Assembly: GCA_950295325.1 (NCBI GenBank)
Contig: OX485803.1
Location: forward strand, 52,839,554 to 52,903,553
Length of the DNA stretch: 64,000 nt
Reading direction: 5' to 3'
Origin: Polytrichum commune
Lineage: Eukaryota > Streptophyta > Polytrichopsida > Polytrichales > Polytrichaceae
Part shown: in pieces, positions 12,045 through 24,335 of the stretch
Numbering within the stretch: position 1 is the first letter of the stretch
How the letters are laid out: each line of letters opens with the position of its first letter
Translations under genes and position numbers: made by a program
The notes under the pieces: model-generated
Database searches by the model: none
What the model was told of the DNA's origin: nothing
Seen by the model: only the letters and a program-made list of their open reading frames with translations

Positions 12045-12490
12045 TTAGAGTATGTGAAACCACTTTGCAAGCACATTCACGATGAAACATGTGATTAAAG
12101 TGTGTCATGGCATAAGATAGATGGGTCTTAAATGGTTACTTTTTCCACTAGCTCACTTCTCCTAGGCTATGAAACACGTGATCAATACGAGATGATCAAC
12201 AAATCTAAATCGAGGATATAACCCCTTCCCTCATAAATTTCCGGAGCTCATATGAATATCTTATTCATTGTCCAAGTGAAATGTATTCATTAAATGGTCA
12301 TGTAGGTCCCCCCCCACACACACACACAATTATGTTGATTGTTGGGCTTAGAAAGATTATCAGATTGTGATTACACAACCCTATCTCTTCCAAACACATG
12401 TCTCTTTTGATATCCATTCTTGGAGCCACGTACCACTCAAATATGCGTGTCCAATTAAGAGAGGTAACCAAATTAGGCACGTCTACCAAA
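12045..12490 (+). repeat. Dispersed repeat R, copy 1
   Basis: Shares an ordered series of blocks with 16580-17100 and 39035-39270: AATATCTTATTCATTG, a TAGGTC plus C-run, a GTTGATT block, ACACATGTCT, ATTCTTGGAGCCAC and TCCAATTAAGA. The C-run position varies in length between copies. No protein is encoded. It is a dispersed family of unknown class. Confidence 0.7.
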
Positions 12491-15400
12491 AGCAAATGGC
12501 TCAATGTGCAGGACTCCGAGCTGTTGTCGTTTTGCTTGCATGTGGTCACAAGTTACGTTGTTTCCCTTTATTTTATTCATGTAAGTTGATTGAATGGCAC
12601 TTTAAATCTCTCATAACCATGGGTCACATTATTTCAAGTGCCAAAGTTCTCACCAATGTCGTGGTGCCACACTATGCGAAACTCCCCATTCCATCGTAAC
12701 AACCAATGCTACATCATTTATCTCAAAATAATGTGGAGCACACTAAGAAATAGTGTGGACCATTGCTTTTGTTATATAAGATGAACAAAAAAAAGTGGTG
12801 TGTATTACACCGTTAATGGTATTTAGTGTCACATGCGTCTTAGTGTCACTTCCCCTTTATTTTGAGGCGTATGCTAAGTTACACTAATGATCAACAACTT
12901 CATCATTAGTGTCACCTTATGACACTTGGCATTCAAGTGTGCTTACTAATATCTTGGTATGAGTATGTTCAAATATGTTATGAGGTCTATGCATATGTTA
13001 CACAATGGTCTACAAGTCAACTATAAAGTGAACACAAATGACACTTGGAGTTAGTATGCTCAAGAACATGGTCCACTTTAATTCAAGTACATTGAACTTA
13101 GATGTAGTCCAATTGAAATGATCAAAAAGCATGTTCTCCTTTCTCCACGTGTGTGTGTGTGGGGGGGGTGTCAATCCATTGTATTTACTAAGAACACGGA
13201 AGAACAAGGGTAATTTAAGGGGGGATGCATACTACCATACATTCTTATGATATTCCCAAAATCTAGAACATACTCTTGGATTATTATAATGATATTTTAG
13301 AAATGTGATATTAAGATCCTATTTACTTCTAAGGGTTTTATAAATTTTAGCTTGAAATCATAAAGAAGACCTTACAAACATAACCAATGTTCTATTTCAC
13401 TTGCGCAGACCTTGCCAATGGAGGTACCGATCTGTAGACCCGAAGAAGTTATCATGGATGAGCCACATGCAAGGAAATCTGCACTTATTATCACATGATT
13501 TCTTAGTTGCACACATCACTACTTAAATGTTAACCTCCAAGATGCATAATATTGTTTTAGATCGTTTATGTTGGATGAATGAGAGGTACGCTATCAATCC
13601 CCTCTCGCTGAGTTTGTGATGGATGAAAGTCTTAGGATGAATGTTTTTGGGTGGTTTTCTTTTCTTTTCTTTTCTTTTCTTTTCCTTTGCGAACTAATGT
13701 AGGCGGATGGAGATTTGAAGACTCGTGGTCGGTGTGACGATTGTACACTAGCTTAAAGGTCCACACCAAACAACCAAGGATATGCAATATGGACCCTCCC
13801 CCCCCCCCCCCTAAGCTCGCTTGAAACGTCGGTGGTGGGTGCCTACTTCCCGGGACTTCACGTAACTGCTGAGGGGTGTGGAAGGTCGACAAAATTTGAT
13901 TCGGCTCTTCCACTTCCCGAGGCCGGTGTGTGTGTGTGTAAGTAAGCAACATTTGGGGCTCTACCAACTCACACGAAAGCCACCTCCACCTCACGCTTGA
14001 AGCTCCCTTTAATTCCAACACCGCGTTTCACGTTTTTTCGTTTTCACTCATTGACTCGCGCTTCCATGTGCAGCCGATCAAAGTACCATAGCTACATAGC
14101 CCGCACCTTGTGATAGATTCGCTTTGAATATCCGGCCAAATCTACCAATCTCCGCACACAAAGACGATTTTTTTATTTCTTATGAAAATTGGGTCAAACT
14201 CGGTCTGATATTTTGATCTCAATCACTTTGGGGGTGAGGGTGTCACACACAATGGAGATGTGTCGTTTTTGACTTAGAGCGAGTTCGGTGGGTGGCGGTG
14301 AAAGAGTTTTTTGAGCTTTACATGTGCTTGTGTGTTTGGAGAGGTTGGTTGTTCATTTTTGGGTGGAGAGATTCATGTTTAGTTATGTTTGGGAGTTGCG
14401 GTTTTCAGCCATCGTCTTACGAAATCTTTATCTTGTGTCGGAGTTGGAAGTACAAACATTTCTACTCACAAAAGAGTAGAGAAGACTGACCTTGAAACCA
14501 AGCTCCTAAAGGATAAACACACGTCAAAGTCAAGTTCCTCAACCGTAAGCGAACGTCGAGGCCAAGTTTCATTTACCTTGACCTACTTCACGCCGTTTTC
14601 GAACATATGTGATCCCCACAAAAATCATTTGATCACGTGAAAGACTCCACTTACAACCAATGTAAGAATTCCGGGCCTTGTGTCATTCTCTTTAATTGAG
14701 CAATTGTACTTGAATGGTATATATTGTAGTTTGCACGCAAGAATAGGCACCCAATAGACACGTCTTATACAATGAGCATAGGGCTTCGTGAGTGACACAT
14801 GGCAATCAAGCAAAGAACACGTGATGACCTACCTATCCACCTACTAACCCACCACCTATCTACGTATCTATGTACATGCCCGTCCATCTCGTTGTTATGG
14901 TTGCAATGGCCAAGGCTAAAGGCTAGTAAGAGGTAGAGCATGGTTTGCGCTATGAACTTCTTAACACATTAATACATATGCACATTCACCTATGAATCAT
15001 GACATGTCAAACTAGTGTGTTGCAATGAGATCGAACCATGCTTGAGTATATTTACCACTCTTGCATGCTTTTAACATGTCTTTGTAATGAAGTGTTTCAT
15101 TTCTACCCAAAATGAATCATCTGTATGAGCATTCTAGGGTTGATTGTTCACACAATCGGGGAAACCTAGTATGTGATCACTTAAGGAGTAAGAGAGTAAG
15201 AGAGTCTTCATGTTGACCTCTCATAACTGTTGAATCTAAAGATTGATCTTGTATCTTGAAATCACGGTTCATGGAATTCACAATTGCTAATTGGGTGAGA
15301 CAATTCCCATTCAATCCATATGTCAAAAGTGTTAGGTAGAGGGTGCTCAAACCAACTCTTTGGCTTATTTAACCTATTTCATAGTCCACATGACTTAGTG

Positions 15401-16139
15401 ATATGTTTGGTTGGCTCAACAAATTGGCTTAGACATGGTAGAAACAAACCAAAATAAAATATAGATTTTATGAACATATTACACATTTTTTAAGGTCACT
15501 TACCCGTAGCTACTTAGATCTCTCCATGTAACCACATCTTTCCCACTACAAGCAACTCCCAAAACCATCCAAGCACTTGAGCAAAACCACCCTTGTATTA
15601 TGCCCAAAACAAACCTTGCTTAATTCCTCTCGAAAACTATCTTGCATGGTAACCAATATTTCATCCAACAATCAAAAAATTGAGCCCTTATAGCTTTTGT
15701 ACGCAGAAATCCAACTAAAACATACAAATTAAGCACCCCTAGCTATGTCCCAACACTCACTCAAACCAAGCCCACTCTCTCCCAAATCTCGCTTATTGCC
15801 CAAAGTTGCCCTTGCTATGTGCTGTAGGTATAAGGACAACTTTAGGTGGATACCTATACAAGGCATGCATAAGGTATGGTCTTGAGACATGGACAAGATT
15901 AGCATCCTCTACGTGGTGTTGAGCTGGAAGTGCCCACAAACTTAGCCCACATACCTTAAGCCTTGAATGTTTGGGCATATTTCCAAAAAGTCAAAGCACT
16001 ACATATGATTAATTTTTGTTTATTTGGAGGGAAAATATTAAAGTAAAATCCTACATAAGTAGACAAATGCTTATTGAAGCTATGACCCAAATTCATCATG
16101 ACCATATTTCCTGGGGAGTGGACTTTTCATACCACTTAT
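12491..16139. other. Gene-free interval with small hairpins and C/G runs
   Basis: Notable small items are a hairpin at about 12870-12912 (ACACTAATGAT mirrored around a 10-base loop, resembling the MITE tips), a (GT)n plus G-run at 13148-13168 that mirrors a C-run plus (CA)n at 12308-12331, a (CTTTT)n tract at 13660-13685 and a C14 run near 13797-13811. No gene recognised. Confidence 0.55.
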
Positions 16140-16500
16140 GAACTAAAGTGAGTGTGAGAATGGGAATTATTTGAGGCATTAGCGTACAAACTATACGTAA
16201 GGGAGAGGTATTAATTTTCTATAGTGTGTACATTTAAGAAGGCTATCAAAATTTTTTTTTGAGGTAAAGGTAGATGTACAAAAGGGGCCCCTAAGGTTTA
16301 GAGAAAAAATCAACAATAGATATGTTAGTTTCCATCCAAGTCACATTCGTCCAATGTTGTTATATGGTAACAATTCTCAATGATTCCCTTGTCCATTATT
16401 GTTAGCGTTCGCATTAGGGTTCTAGGACAAGCTAGAGGCTCTTGGAGTGCTCATAGGCTTCCTTGAGTTTTGCTCTCTAGATTGTGGCTAAGTTATTGAC
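16140..16500 (+). repeat. Dispersed repeat H, copy 1 (inverted partner at 24940-25310)
   Basis: The order of blocks (TTTGAGGCATTAGCGTAC, AAGGGAGAGGTAT, GGGGCCCCTAAGG, AGGGTTCTAGG, CTCTTGGAG) recurs in reverse complement about 8.5 kb away, on the far side of the 17.3-22.3 kb Mutator-like element. Confidence 0.65.
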
Positions 16501-16579
16501 GTGCTCTTGCCTTTGTTTGTTTGATGCAATCATTGAGTTACATGCTATCAATGAAAAGAATGTTTAATATCTTTCTGGT

Positions 16580-17100
16580 GTTTGTTCTTGGAGCCACACT
16601 TAATTACATACCACTTACATATAGGTGTTCAATTAAGATCACCAACTGAAATAGCAAATCTACCTTTACAAGGCGTGTGTGGGCCATGCAATCTTAACAA
16701 ACAATATACTAGAATCTACTAGAATATACGGTAGATAGGCCTTGAATGGTTAATTTTCTCCAACTAGACCACTTCTCCTAGGATTAAAACACCCGATTAG
16801 TGTGTGCAAACTCGAATTGAGGCCATAGTCACTTTCCTCATAATTTTTGGAATTTGTGAATATCTTATTCATTGTTAAAGTGAAGATTTTTGTGCTCATT
16901 AGATAGTCATATAGGTCCCCCCCCCCAAAAAATGTTGATTATTGAACCTAGAATGGTTATTATATTTTGAGCACATAGTCCAATCTCCTTTGAACACATG
17001 TCTTTTCAAATCCATTCTTGGAGCCACACCAAATCACATACGACTCAAATAGAGGCGTCCAATTAAGATAAGGAACCAAATTAGGCATGTCCACCTTACA
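16580..17100 (+). repeat. Dispersed repeat R, copy 2
   Basis: Same blocks as 12045-12490, with the unit partly duplicated: TTCTTGGAGCCACAC occurs near 16590 and again near 17025. A C11 run lies near 16918. Confidence 0.7.
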
Positions 17101-17273
17101 CACTGGGAACTCATATTCAACATCGAATATGAAAACTTTTTATAGCTACTGAGAGTCATCTATATTGTTACCACATTTAAAACCCAAACTCTATAACCGC
17201 ATTAGAGATAAGTTTCCATCACTACTTGAGAATGTAGTATTAGGAAGTCTCAAGTATTTCTTTCAATTGAACC

Positions 17274-17282
17274 ATCAGGTTG
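17274..17282 (+). repeat. Target-site duplication, left (ATCAGGTTG)
   Basis: Nine bases identical to 22294-22302 and directly abutting the outer tip of the left terminal repeat. Nine-base duplications are typical of Mutator-like insertions. Confidence 0.85.
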
Positions 17283-17618
17283 GGATCTCCGTATTTTAGT
17301 GCTACGAGTGTTTGTAGGACGCCTCCCGCGGGCAGCGTTCATGCTCGGGCAGCCCGTTCCTGTCCTCCCGCCCCGACCCGTCTTACCTGCCCGACTTGGC
17401 CTTCTTGCCCGTGTCCTCCATCTTGCCCGACCCGGCCTTCCGTCCGTCCATCCGTCTCCACCACCCCCCCACACCGAACCCGAGCTCCGTCATTCTTCCT
17501 TGCTCACGCCACTAGACAGCTCTGGAGCGAGTGAGGAAGCTGGGGAAAGGCTGTTACATTGCTAGTTTAGGGTTTGGAAGAGTTGTAACTTTGATTGACG
17601 TTGTCCTAGTCGCTCGCC

Positions 17619-18758
17619 ATGGAAGTGGACATTGTGGATCTGGGAGCGAAATATGTCTCTTTCGAAGACGGGTTTGATTTTGTAATAGAGGAGGCCACGG
17701 AAGATCTACAGGACGGACATGCGCTAGTTTCAGATCTGGAAAATCCTGTAGGTACAATCGCCCACAAGGACATCAATAGGTGTTTGAAAGCTGGTGCACA
17801 AGAAAGGTTTAGGGTGCGGGATGTAACTCTCGAAATCTGCGGGCGAGGTTGCAGATCCCACCCCCTGGGCCCTTTAACAGGACATACATTTCTTGGGAGG
17901 AGAAAATCAACCAAGGACGGGGTAGGAGCATGAATACATGCACAACCATAATTCCTTGGGACAGGCTCCAGGATTTTGTTGTTAGTGAACAAAGTATGCG
18001 AGATTTTTCATGCGCATTCAATGAGGTTCACAAGTTAGCGCACAAGGAAGGTATTGCGGAGAATGCAAAAAAAAATAGCTTCTTGCAAAAGATTAGGTAA
18101 GTTGCACCTTGTCTTCTCAATTAAGTAATTTAAAGTTTGCATTTTCATGACAAGGGTTTAGGGTTCCAAGGTTGAAGGATGATATTGGACTGTTTTGTGG
18201 TATGTTGTCATGCATTTATGGTTTATGCAATAGATTCCATTGCGAGTACGGACCAATAGATAAGACAAGTGAGGCAAATAAGAAGGTGGGCAAGATATTT
18301 GCGAGCGCTTTGAAGTCACAGCTATCTACAAACCAAAAGAAAGCCAAGAAACGGATTGAGAAGCAAACAAGAAGGCCGACAAGGATTATGTGAAGCAGGC
18401 TGCCCTAGATGCCAGGATAATGGAAAAACAAAATAGTACAAAGACACCTCTTGTTCCACCTTTAGTTGTCCAAGTTGTTTATAGAGCCTCTGACTTTGAT
18501 ACAAGCTGTCCCAAAAGTTTTACAGGGCGACCACTCCCAATAGGACAAACAAAGCAGAGGAGGGCAAGTAGATTGCAAGCCGGTCTAACCTTTAAGCGAG
18601 GATGCCAATGCAATTTTGTGGCGAAGCAACTGTATATGGACAATATTTTATGCAAAATTCAGTACCATGAAATTAACCATTTCAACAAGGCTGGACAAGC
18701 CTGTCATGGGAGTTTTGATTATGTTAGGACGACACTGAAAACAACGGATGTTGCATAG
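17619..18758 (+). pseudogene. Mutator-like element gene, left arm, N-terminal part
   Basis: ATG at 17619 begins MEVDIVDLG. The sequence follows to about 17830, where one A is missing compared with the right-arm copy and the frame shifts. It then continues with IPPPGPF and IIPWDRLQDFV to a plausible donor at about 18098 (GTAAGT). An acceptor near 18170 opens the next exon. Another frameshift lies near 18390. The last part contains FKRGCQCNFVAKQLY ... HFNKAGQACHG, a Cys/His pattern like the WRKY-GCM1/FLYWCH-type DNA-binding domain of Mutator transposases. The DDE domain is absent. The function as the N-terminal half of a transposase is inference. Confidence 0.55.
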
Positions 18759-19564
18759 ATTGATATATGACATTGATAGGATACATTACAATGTTACTGA
18801 ATTCAATGAGGAAGGCATAAAGTCTTTCCAAGACACCAATGTTGTACATGTCATGTTATGTTTTACTAAATTGTTTGTTTTCCGAAAATTCTCATTTGCC
18901 GAAGTTTCACTTACATTCAAAATTCAACAAACAATGACACTTTATTGAAAATGGGTAGGGGCCAATGCATCAATACTTATGTGTCCTAAGTGGACATGTT
19001 ATGGTTCTCACCTATCATAATTATGTCCTATTATGATTCAATCTTACATTGGTTCTACCTTGTCTTATTGTAACATCCCACACCATTACTCTAAGAAATA
19101 GTACTAAACTACACAATATTATCAACGATTGCATTGCACTCGTCTTCCACCACCAAAATCCGTGTCCTTTGACGCGTCCAACCACAGGACACGAAGACCA
19201 TCCTCTTTGTCCATAGCCAACATATCCAAGCAGGCGTTCCAGAAACAAATCCTCATCCAGGACGACGCCTCAGCCTGCATGGCCTCAAACCCATTGTATG
19301 TCCTCATAACTTCCAATTATGCCGCAAAATCCTATGAACTAGTATCTATGGAAGGAAAAACAAGCCGACCGAACGTCAACAAGTCTTTCATAGCCAACTT
19401 CACATGTGCCATCTTTTCATATACGAAACTAGAAGACACTCCCATTCTAGGACAAATCAATGGTGCTTCCACACCATGGAAATGACGATAAAACAATTTC
19501 AGAGCTCTCACGAAAGGAGGAGGATGAATCTTGCTCTCTGGTCTCTAGTCTCTGGTGCCCAAAC

Positions 19565-19830
19565 TTGTGAACCTCATTGAATGCGTATAAAAAATCTCGC
19601 ATACTTTGTTCACCAACAACAAAATCCTGGAGCTTGTCCCAAGGAATTATGGTTGTGCAAGTATTCTTGCTCCTACCCCGTCCTTGGTTGATTTTCTCCT
19701 CTCAAGAAATGTATGTCTTGTCAAAGGGTCCAGGGGGTGGGATCTGCAACCTCGCCCACAGATTTTCAAGAGTTAAATCCCGCACCCTAAACCTTTCTTG
19801 TGCACTGTAGTAAGTTTTTGCTATGACTTT
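19565..19830 (-). pseudogene. Mutator-like element gene, right arm, inverted exon copy
   Basis: Reverse complement of about 17795-18045. This copy keeps the A lost from the left arm, so the frame through ERFRVRDLTLENLW and IPPPGPFDKTYIS is intact. It has its own lesion, a TGA where the left arm has TGG. The arms therefore decayed independently after duplication. Confidence 0.65.
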
Positions 19831-20429
19831 AAAACAACAAAACCCAGGGAACAAAGTCTCCAGGAAGACTGAGATAGTGTCTATAAGGGTTAATGTCACA
19901 TTGGATTAAGGATTTTAATAACATATTAGGGTCTTTCTTCCTTCATTACTTCTTAATTCCATTTATTTTCCCACTCTTAAGGTTCTTTTGTGCTTCCTCA
20001 GTAGTGAGTGACTCCGTCCTATCAAAAGGTAATTTTCTATCATTCTATGGTTTCGACATATGTCCGTCGTGAAGCTCAAAAGCTTGGCAAGTAGTCCTTG
20101 GCAATTCGTCAGGACCGAAGTCCGGGGTAATGTCTTTTTGTAACCACATCGTCTTTCACAACAAGAATTGAACTTTTGCAATAATCTCAAATTAATCCTT
20201 TTTAGTTTAACTTACAATCTTTCGGCCATTCTTCTCAAAACTGTAACCATCCTCTTCATCTCCCACTTATCTGGCAACTCATCGCCACAAACAACACAAG
20301 ATCATACATAATCAATGCATCAACAATTCAGGCGATATTCTTTGATTAATACTTAAGTTCATTTTAAGCTTAAAAGGATGCACCTTCGGTAATGTCTTTC
20401 ACTAAGTAACAATTTCTCTCTCATGAGAG

Positions 20430-21520
20430 GGTAATGTCTTTTTGCAGCTCATAGCCTGCTACTAGGTATGTCTTTATCCTTACAGTCCTACATCGGCCTT
20501 ACGCCAGGTAATGTCTAATAGCCACACTCAGACTTTTTCTCCAGGACATGCACCTCTCAAAGCCTTGTTCTCTCTTACTTGACGTCTGTGAGGCTACGTC
20601 CTAGTCTGCCTTTTCCTCTTCCCACTACGTCTCACTCAACGGCTCTAAAGACTATCGCTTACCTCCTCTTCTTCATGGCCTCTCTGGATCCATGTAGGCG
20701 ATAGCCATATAACACAGGCGATGGTCTTTCTTGAACTCCTTACCTTCTCTGACCTTCCGTCTTCTTTCCCTCTCTCTCTCTATGCTGGCTATGGCCTTTA
20801 TCATGTCTCTACCCTGCTGGTCTCTTCCCAGACTCTACCTTTCACTCGCCTAATTGCCAATGCTCCCTGTAGCTTCCTACGGCTATTGCCCAGATACTTA
20901 CTCTCAATGTCTATAGCCCTTTGTCCTCACTTCGGACTTGAAGGACCCACTTTCTTGACCATGGCCACATTCAGACTATTGCCATATACTGTCACGACTT
21001 TCTCCTACATCTCTTCGCCCTCTTGGCGTAGATAACCAATTGCAGACTCAAGGCTATTGCCACAATAAGACAAACACTTCTTTATTCATCGACAACTTCC
21101 ATACAACAACAACTTCCACTTCAAAGACTATTGCACTTCCAAGATACTTTACTCAAACTGTTCAAAATCAAAGTTTCATGAGAGTCTGAATCACTCAGCT
21201 CTCCACACTGTCCATTACTGCCGGCCTCTCGCTCGGCATTGCCTATTGCTAATCGTTAAGCCTCAATCTCTGAGTGCTTGAACGCTCCTAACAGCCTAAT
21301 TGCTTCTACTTTGAGACTATGTCTGATACTACAATGAAAAATAGCCCACTTCGGCAATGGCCAGCCTCCTCCTCATCAGCGGGGGAGGTGAAGTTAGTTG
21401 TAATTGTCTTCAAAATGACTATTACCCACTGTTCACACTGGCTAATTGCCCTTAAGCGACTATTGCTGCTAATAGTCACTAAATTAGTGGGTTGGGCTTC
21501 GAAGCCAGGCGATTGCCAAA
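20430..21520. repeat. Cluster of degenerate GGCTATTGCC-like motifs
   Basis: More than twenty short words related to GRCTATTGCC or its mirror (for example GGCGATAGCC, CGGCTATTGCCC, GGCTATTGCC, CGGCAATGGCC, GGCTAATTGCCC) recur every few tens of bases inside the right arm. Four GGTAATGTCT words precede them (20110-20510). The tract is pyrimidine-rich on the plus strand and encodes nothing recognisable. Repeated internal motifs can be transposase-binding sites in plant DNA transposons, but that role is untested here. Confidence 0.6.
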
Positions 21521-21539
21521 AAATCGAGCTTACATGCAC

Positions 21540-22000
21540 CAGCTTTCAAACACGTATTGGTGTCCTTGTGGACGATTGTACCTGCAGGAATTTCCAGAAT
21601 TAAAACTAGCGCATGTCCATCCTGTAGATCTTCCGTGGCCTCCTCTATTACAAAATCAAACCCGTCTTTGAAAGAGATATGTTTCGTTCCCAGATCCACA
21701 ATGTCCACCTCCATGGCGAACGACTAGGACAACGTCAATCAAAGTTACAACTCTTCCAAACCCTAAACTAGCAATGCAGCGGTGTCTTTGTGGGCGATTG
21801 TACCTGCAGGAATTTTCAGATCTGAAACTAGCGCATGTCCGTCCTGTAGATCTTCCGTGGCCTCCTCTATTACAAAATCAAATCCTTCTTCGAAAGAGAC
21901 ATATTTCTCTCCCAGATCCACAATGTCCACCTCCATGGCGAGTGACTAGGACAACATCGATCAAAGTTACAACTCTTCCAAACCCTAAACTAGCAATGTA
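21540..22000 (-). repeat. Tandem duplication inside the right arm
   Basis: Two adjacent copies (about 21540-21770 and 21775-22000) of the segment with the gene start: each has the inverted start region, the AGATCTTCCGTGGCCTCCTC block and the AAACCCTAAACTAGCAATG block. The left arm has one copy. Confidence 0.8.
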
Positions 22001-22293
22001 ACAACCTTTCCCCAACTTCCTCACTCGCTCCAGAGCTATCCAGTGGCGTGAGCAAGGAAGAATGACGGAGCTCGGGTTCGGTGTGGGGGGGTGGTGGAGA
22101 CGGATATGACGGATGGACGGACGGGTGGATGGACGGAAGGCCGGGTCGGGCAGGATGGAGGACATGGACAGGAAGGCCAAGTCGGGCAGGTAAGACGGGT
22201 CGGGACGGGAGGACATGAACGGGTTGCCCGAGCATGAACGCTACTCACGGGAGGCGTCCTACAAACGCTCGTAGCACTAAAATACGAAGATCC

Positions 22294-22302
22294 ATCAGGT
22301 TG
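22294..22302 (+). repeat. Target-site duplication, right (ATCAGGTTG)
   Basis: Identical to 17274-17282, immediately outside the right terminal repeat. Confidence 0.85.
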
Positions 22303-23800
22303 AGATTAACATCTATCTCAAGGAGGTTACCGCACTTTGCTACTGTAGGGAATTAGCTAGTTTGAAACCATCTTGATGTACTTTTAATCCCATTAGCCTC
22401 AAGACTTCCTACACTTTACAATTACAAACATTTCATTTCATACACATGCTTAAATAATTTTATGAAGCAAATTTTGAGAAAGAGGGGAAAATACCGCTGT
22501 TAATTTTTTACGGAATGATCATCCGGATGTGTTGGGGATGAACCTTGATAAGTAGGCATGATAAGTCATTCATCAATTTGATTGAGCTCCCAAAGTCTTT
22601 GTTGGCATAGCGACCCTATAAAGTCTATCAAGATTAATATGCATTGTCTTTAGTACAATACAATCTTTGGGTTCCCTATGCATTTCTTTTTTTTGTCTTT
22701 TGTTGAGAAAGAGGGAAGTTGAGGAGGCGAGCCACCGGTGTCCTTTCTTTCTTATCAACCAATGCTTGGACCAAATTGATCATGGTCAAGTCTATGGTTT
22801 AGTATGTACACATAAAGACATATACATGCCACCCCACCAACTTAACCGTCGGCTTGTAATTTAGTGCCCCTACTACTAAACCGGGAGCTTCATCTTTAAT
22901 TATCATGAAGACACGTGGCATAACCAAGGGCCGCTTTACACACACACACCAAGAGCCGTGACAATAAAAAATCTAAGCGCCCTTCAAAATCATCCAAAGG
23001 TCCGTACTATGGGAATTAGGAAATCCAATTTTGCAATTGATGGGCGCTCAAGCTTAGTGTAAAGTGAAAGTATCTTAGAGCATGTTGAGGGATAACAACA
23101 TATGTTTGGGTAACCATGACAATCTAATATTTCAAGGAAATAATGGAAATTTAATTGATTGCTACAGTCCTTAATCTTGTGCTAGATCCACCTCTTTTTG
23201 ATGGGCCTATCGCAATATCTCGTAGACTATGAAATATCATGCACTTGCTATTCTTCATGATTATCCATTCAAGCTTCTTTGGTCCCTCATGCCTTCAAGG
23301 TCTAATATAAAGTGAACGTGGATTATCTCCAACTTTACAGGTCAAGAGCCCACAAGCTCAAGTCTAAAAGTGGCCCTCATCATTAGTATGTGATATGCAA
23401 TGTTGTGTGTTAGGTGTTATAAATGGATGGGATTCATTACGAAATGCATGGATGGAGTTAGTTTATTTTTCCTTTTTTTAAAATAATTGTTTTTCAAAAT
23501 AAAATAAAATAGATTCCATTATTTTTATTGAAAAATAAAATTAGTTGAACAAGTTGAATAATTTATAAAATACAATAAGTTGAATAAGTTCAGATGAATC
23601 ATCCATAAACCTATAAGTAACATGCCACGTGTTTTCATGTACCCTAACCTGCATGTCACAACTCCAATCTTAAAAGTTTTTTATTTTATTTTTAAAGATA
23701 TAGCACGTTCAATTGCAAGAGGTATCCATATCAACGCATCTAAGGTAAAGGGTGCTTAAACCAACACTTAAGCTATTACTTATACATATGACTATGTGGT
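22303..23800. other. Gene-free interval; hAT-like end at about 22927
   Basis: No gene recognised. AAGGGCCGCTTTACAC at 22927-22942 followed by CAAGAGCCGTGAC matches the terminal sequence of the hAT-like MITE at 39533-40077. A clear partner end was not found. Confidence 0.5.
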
Positions 23801-23802
23801 TG

Positions 23803-23840
<38 letters not shown>

Positions 23841-23872
23841 GTGTGTGTGTGTGTGTGTCTCTCTCTCTCTTC
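23803..23872 (+). repeat. Compound microsatellite (AT)n(GT)n(CT)n
   Basis: A run of alternating AT, then GT, then CT dinucleotides. Confidence 0.95.
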
Positions 23873-23961
23873 ATATTAACCTTCAGGATAAACATAGGTA
23901 TATAAAAAAATAAATTATCTTCAATTGAATATTTGATGAGTATTAAAAGTTAGAACCATTA

Positions 23962-24335
23962 CACTAAATATGATATTTAGTGTTACAAATTCTAATTGTC
24001 TTGCTCAATATGAATTACAACCCGCAGTGTAGTGTCACCAACACTAAATGTTTACCCAACATTATTTGTCATTCCTTGTAATTTTTTGTGGGGGGATGAT
24101 AGATTTATAGTGTTGCAATTACTATCACTTACCATGTAATTTTTCATCCAAAATCCTATCATCCATGACAATATTTCATCACAAGTTGGTGACAAGAGAA
24201 CGTAGGGTTTTGACCAATAGATGAACTCATCCATCATCCATGACAATATTTGTTCACTTACTCATAAGGAATGTCACTTTAAAAGTTACCATAGTGACTT
24301 AAAATACCATATGACATAAAATATCATTTTTAGTG
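23962..24335 (+). mobile_element. MITE, TA-flanked family, copy C (best preserved)
   Basis: Starts with a perfect palindrome (CACTAAATAT, one base, ATATTTAGTG) preceded by TA at 23960-23961. Ends with the related tip ATATCATTTTTAGTG followed by TA at 24336-24337. The interior matches copies A and B. It defines the family as about 374 bases, TA duplication, hairpin at each end, no coding capacity. Confidence 0.85.

Larger units (their letters stand above)
17283..22293. mobile_element. Mutator-like DNA transposon, 5.0 kb, non-functional
   Basis: The outer tips read GGATCTCCGTATTTTAG (left) and, inverted, GGATCTTCGTATTTTAG (right), each flanked by ATCAGGTTG. Long terminal inverted repeats run inward about 500 bases (17283-17780 and 21775-22293), first GC-rich with repeated GCCCG words, then into coding sequence. 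The left arm carries a broken gene (17619-18758). The right arm carries inverted pieces of the same gene (21540-22000 and 19565-19830) with other material between. No transposase catalytic core was found, so it is a rearranged, probably non-autonomous copy. Superfamily rests on the 9-bp duplication, long terminal repeats and a zinc-finger segment. Confidence 0.85.

Noticed and set aside
13632-14021. Minus-strand frame of 129 codons
   Set aside because: Composed largely of translated simple repeats (Lys-rich, Gly-rich and Thr-His tracts); no conserved motif.
17250-17565. Overlapping 70-90 codon frames on both strands in the GC-rich terminal repeat
   Set aside because: High GC lowers stop frequency. 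Frames are Pro/Arg/Ser-rich, occur on both strands and end in the repeat.
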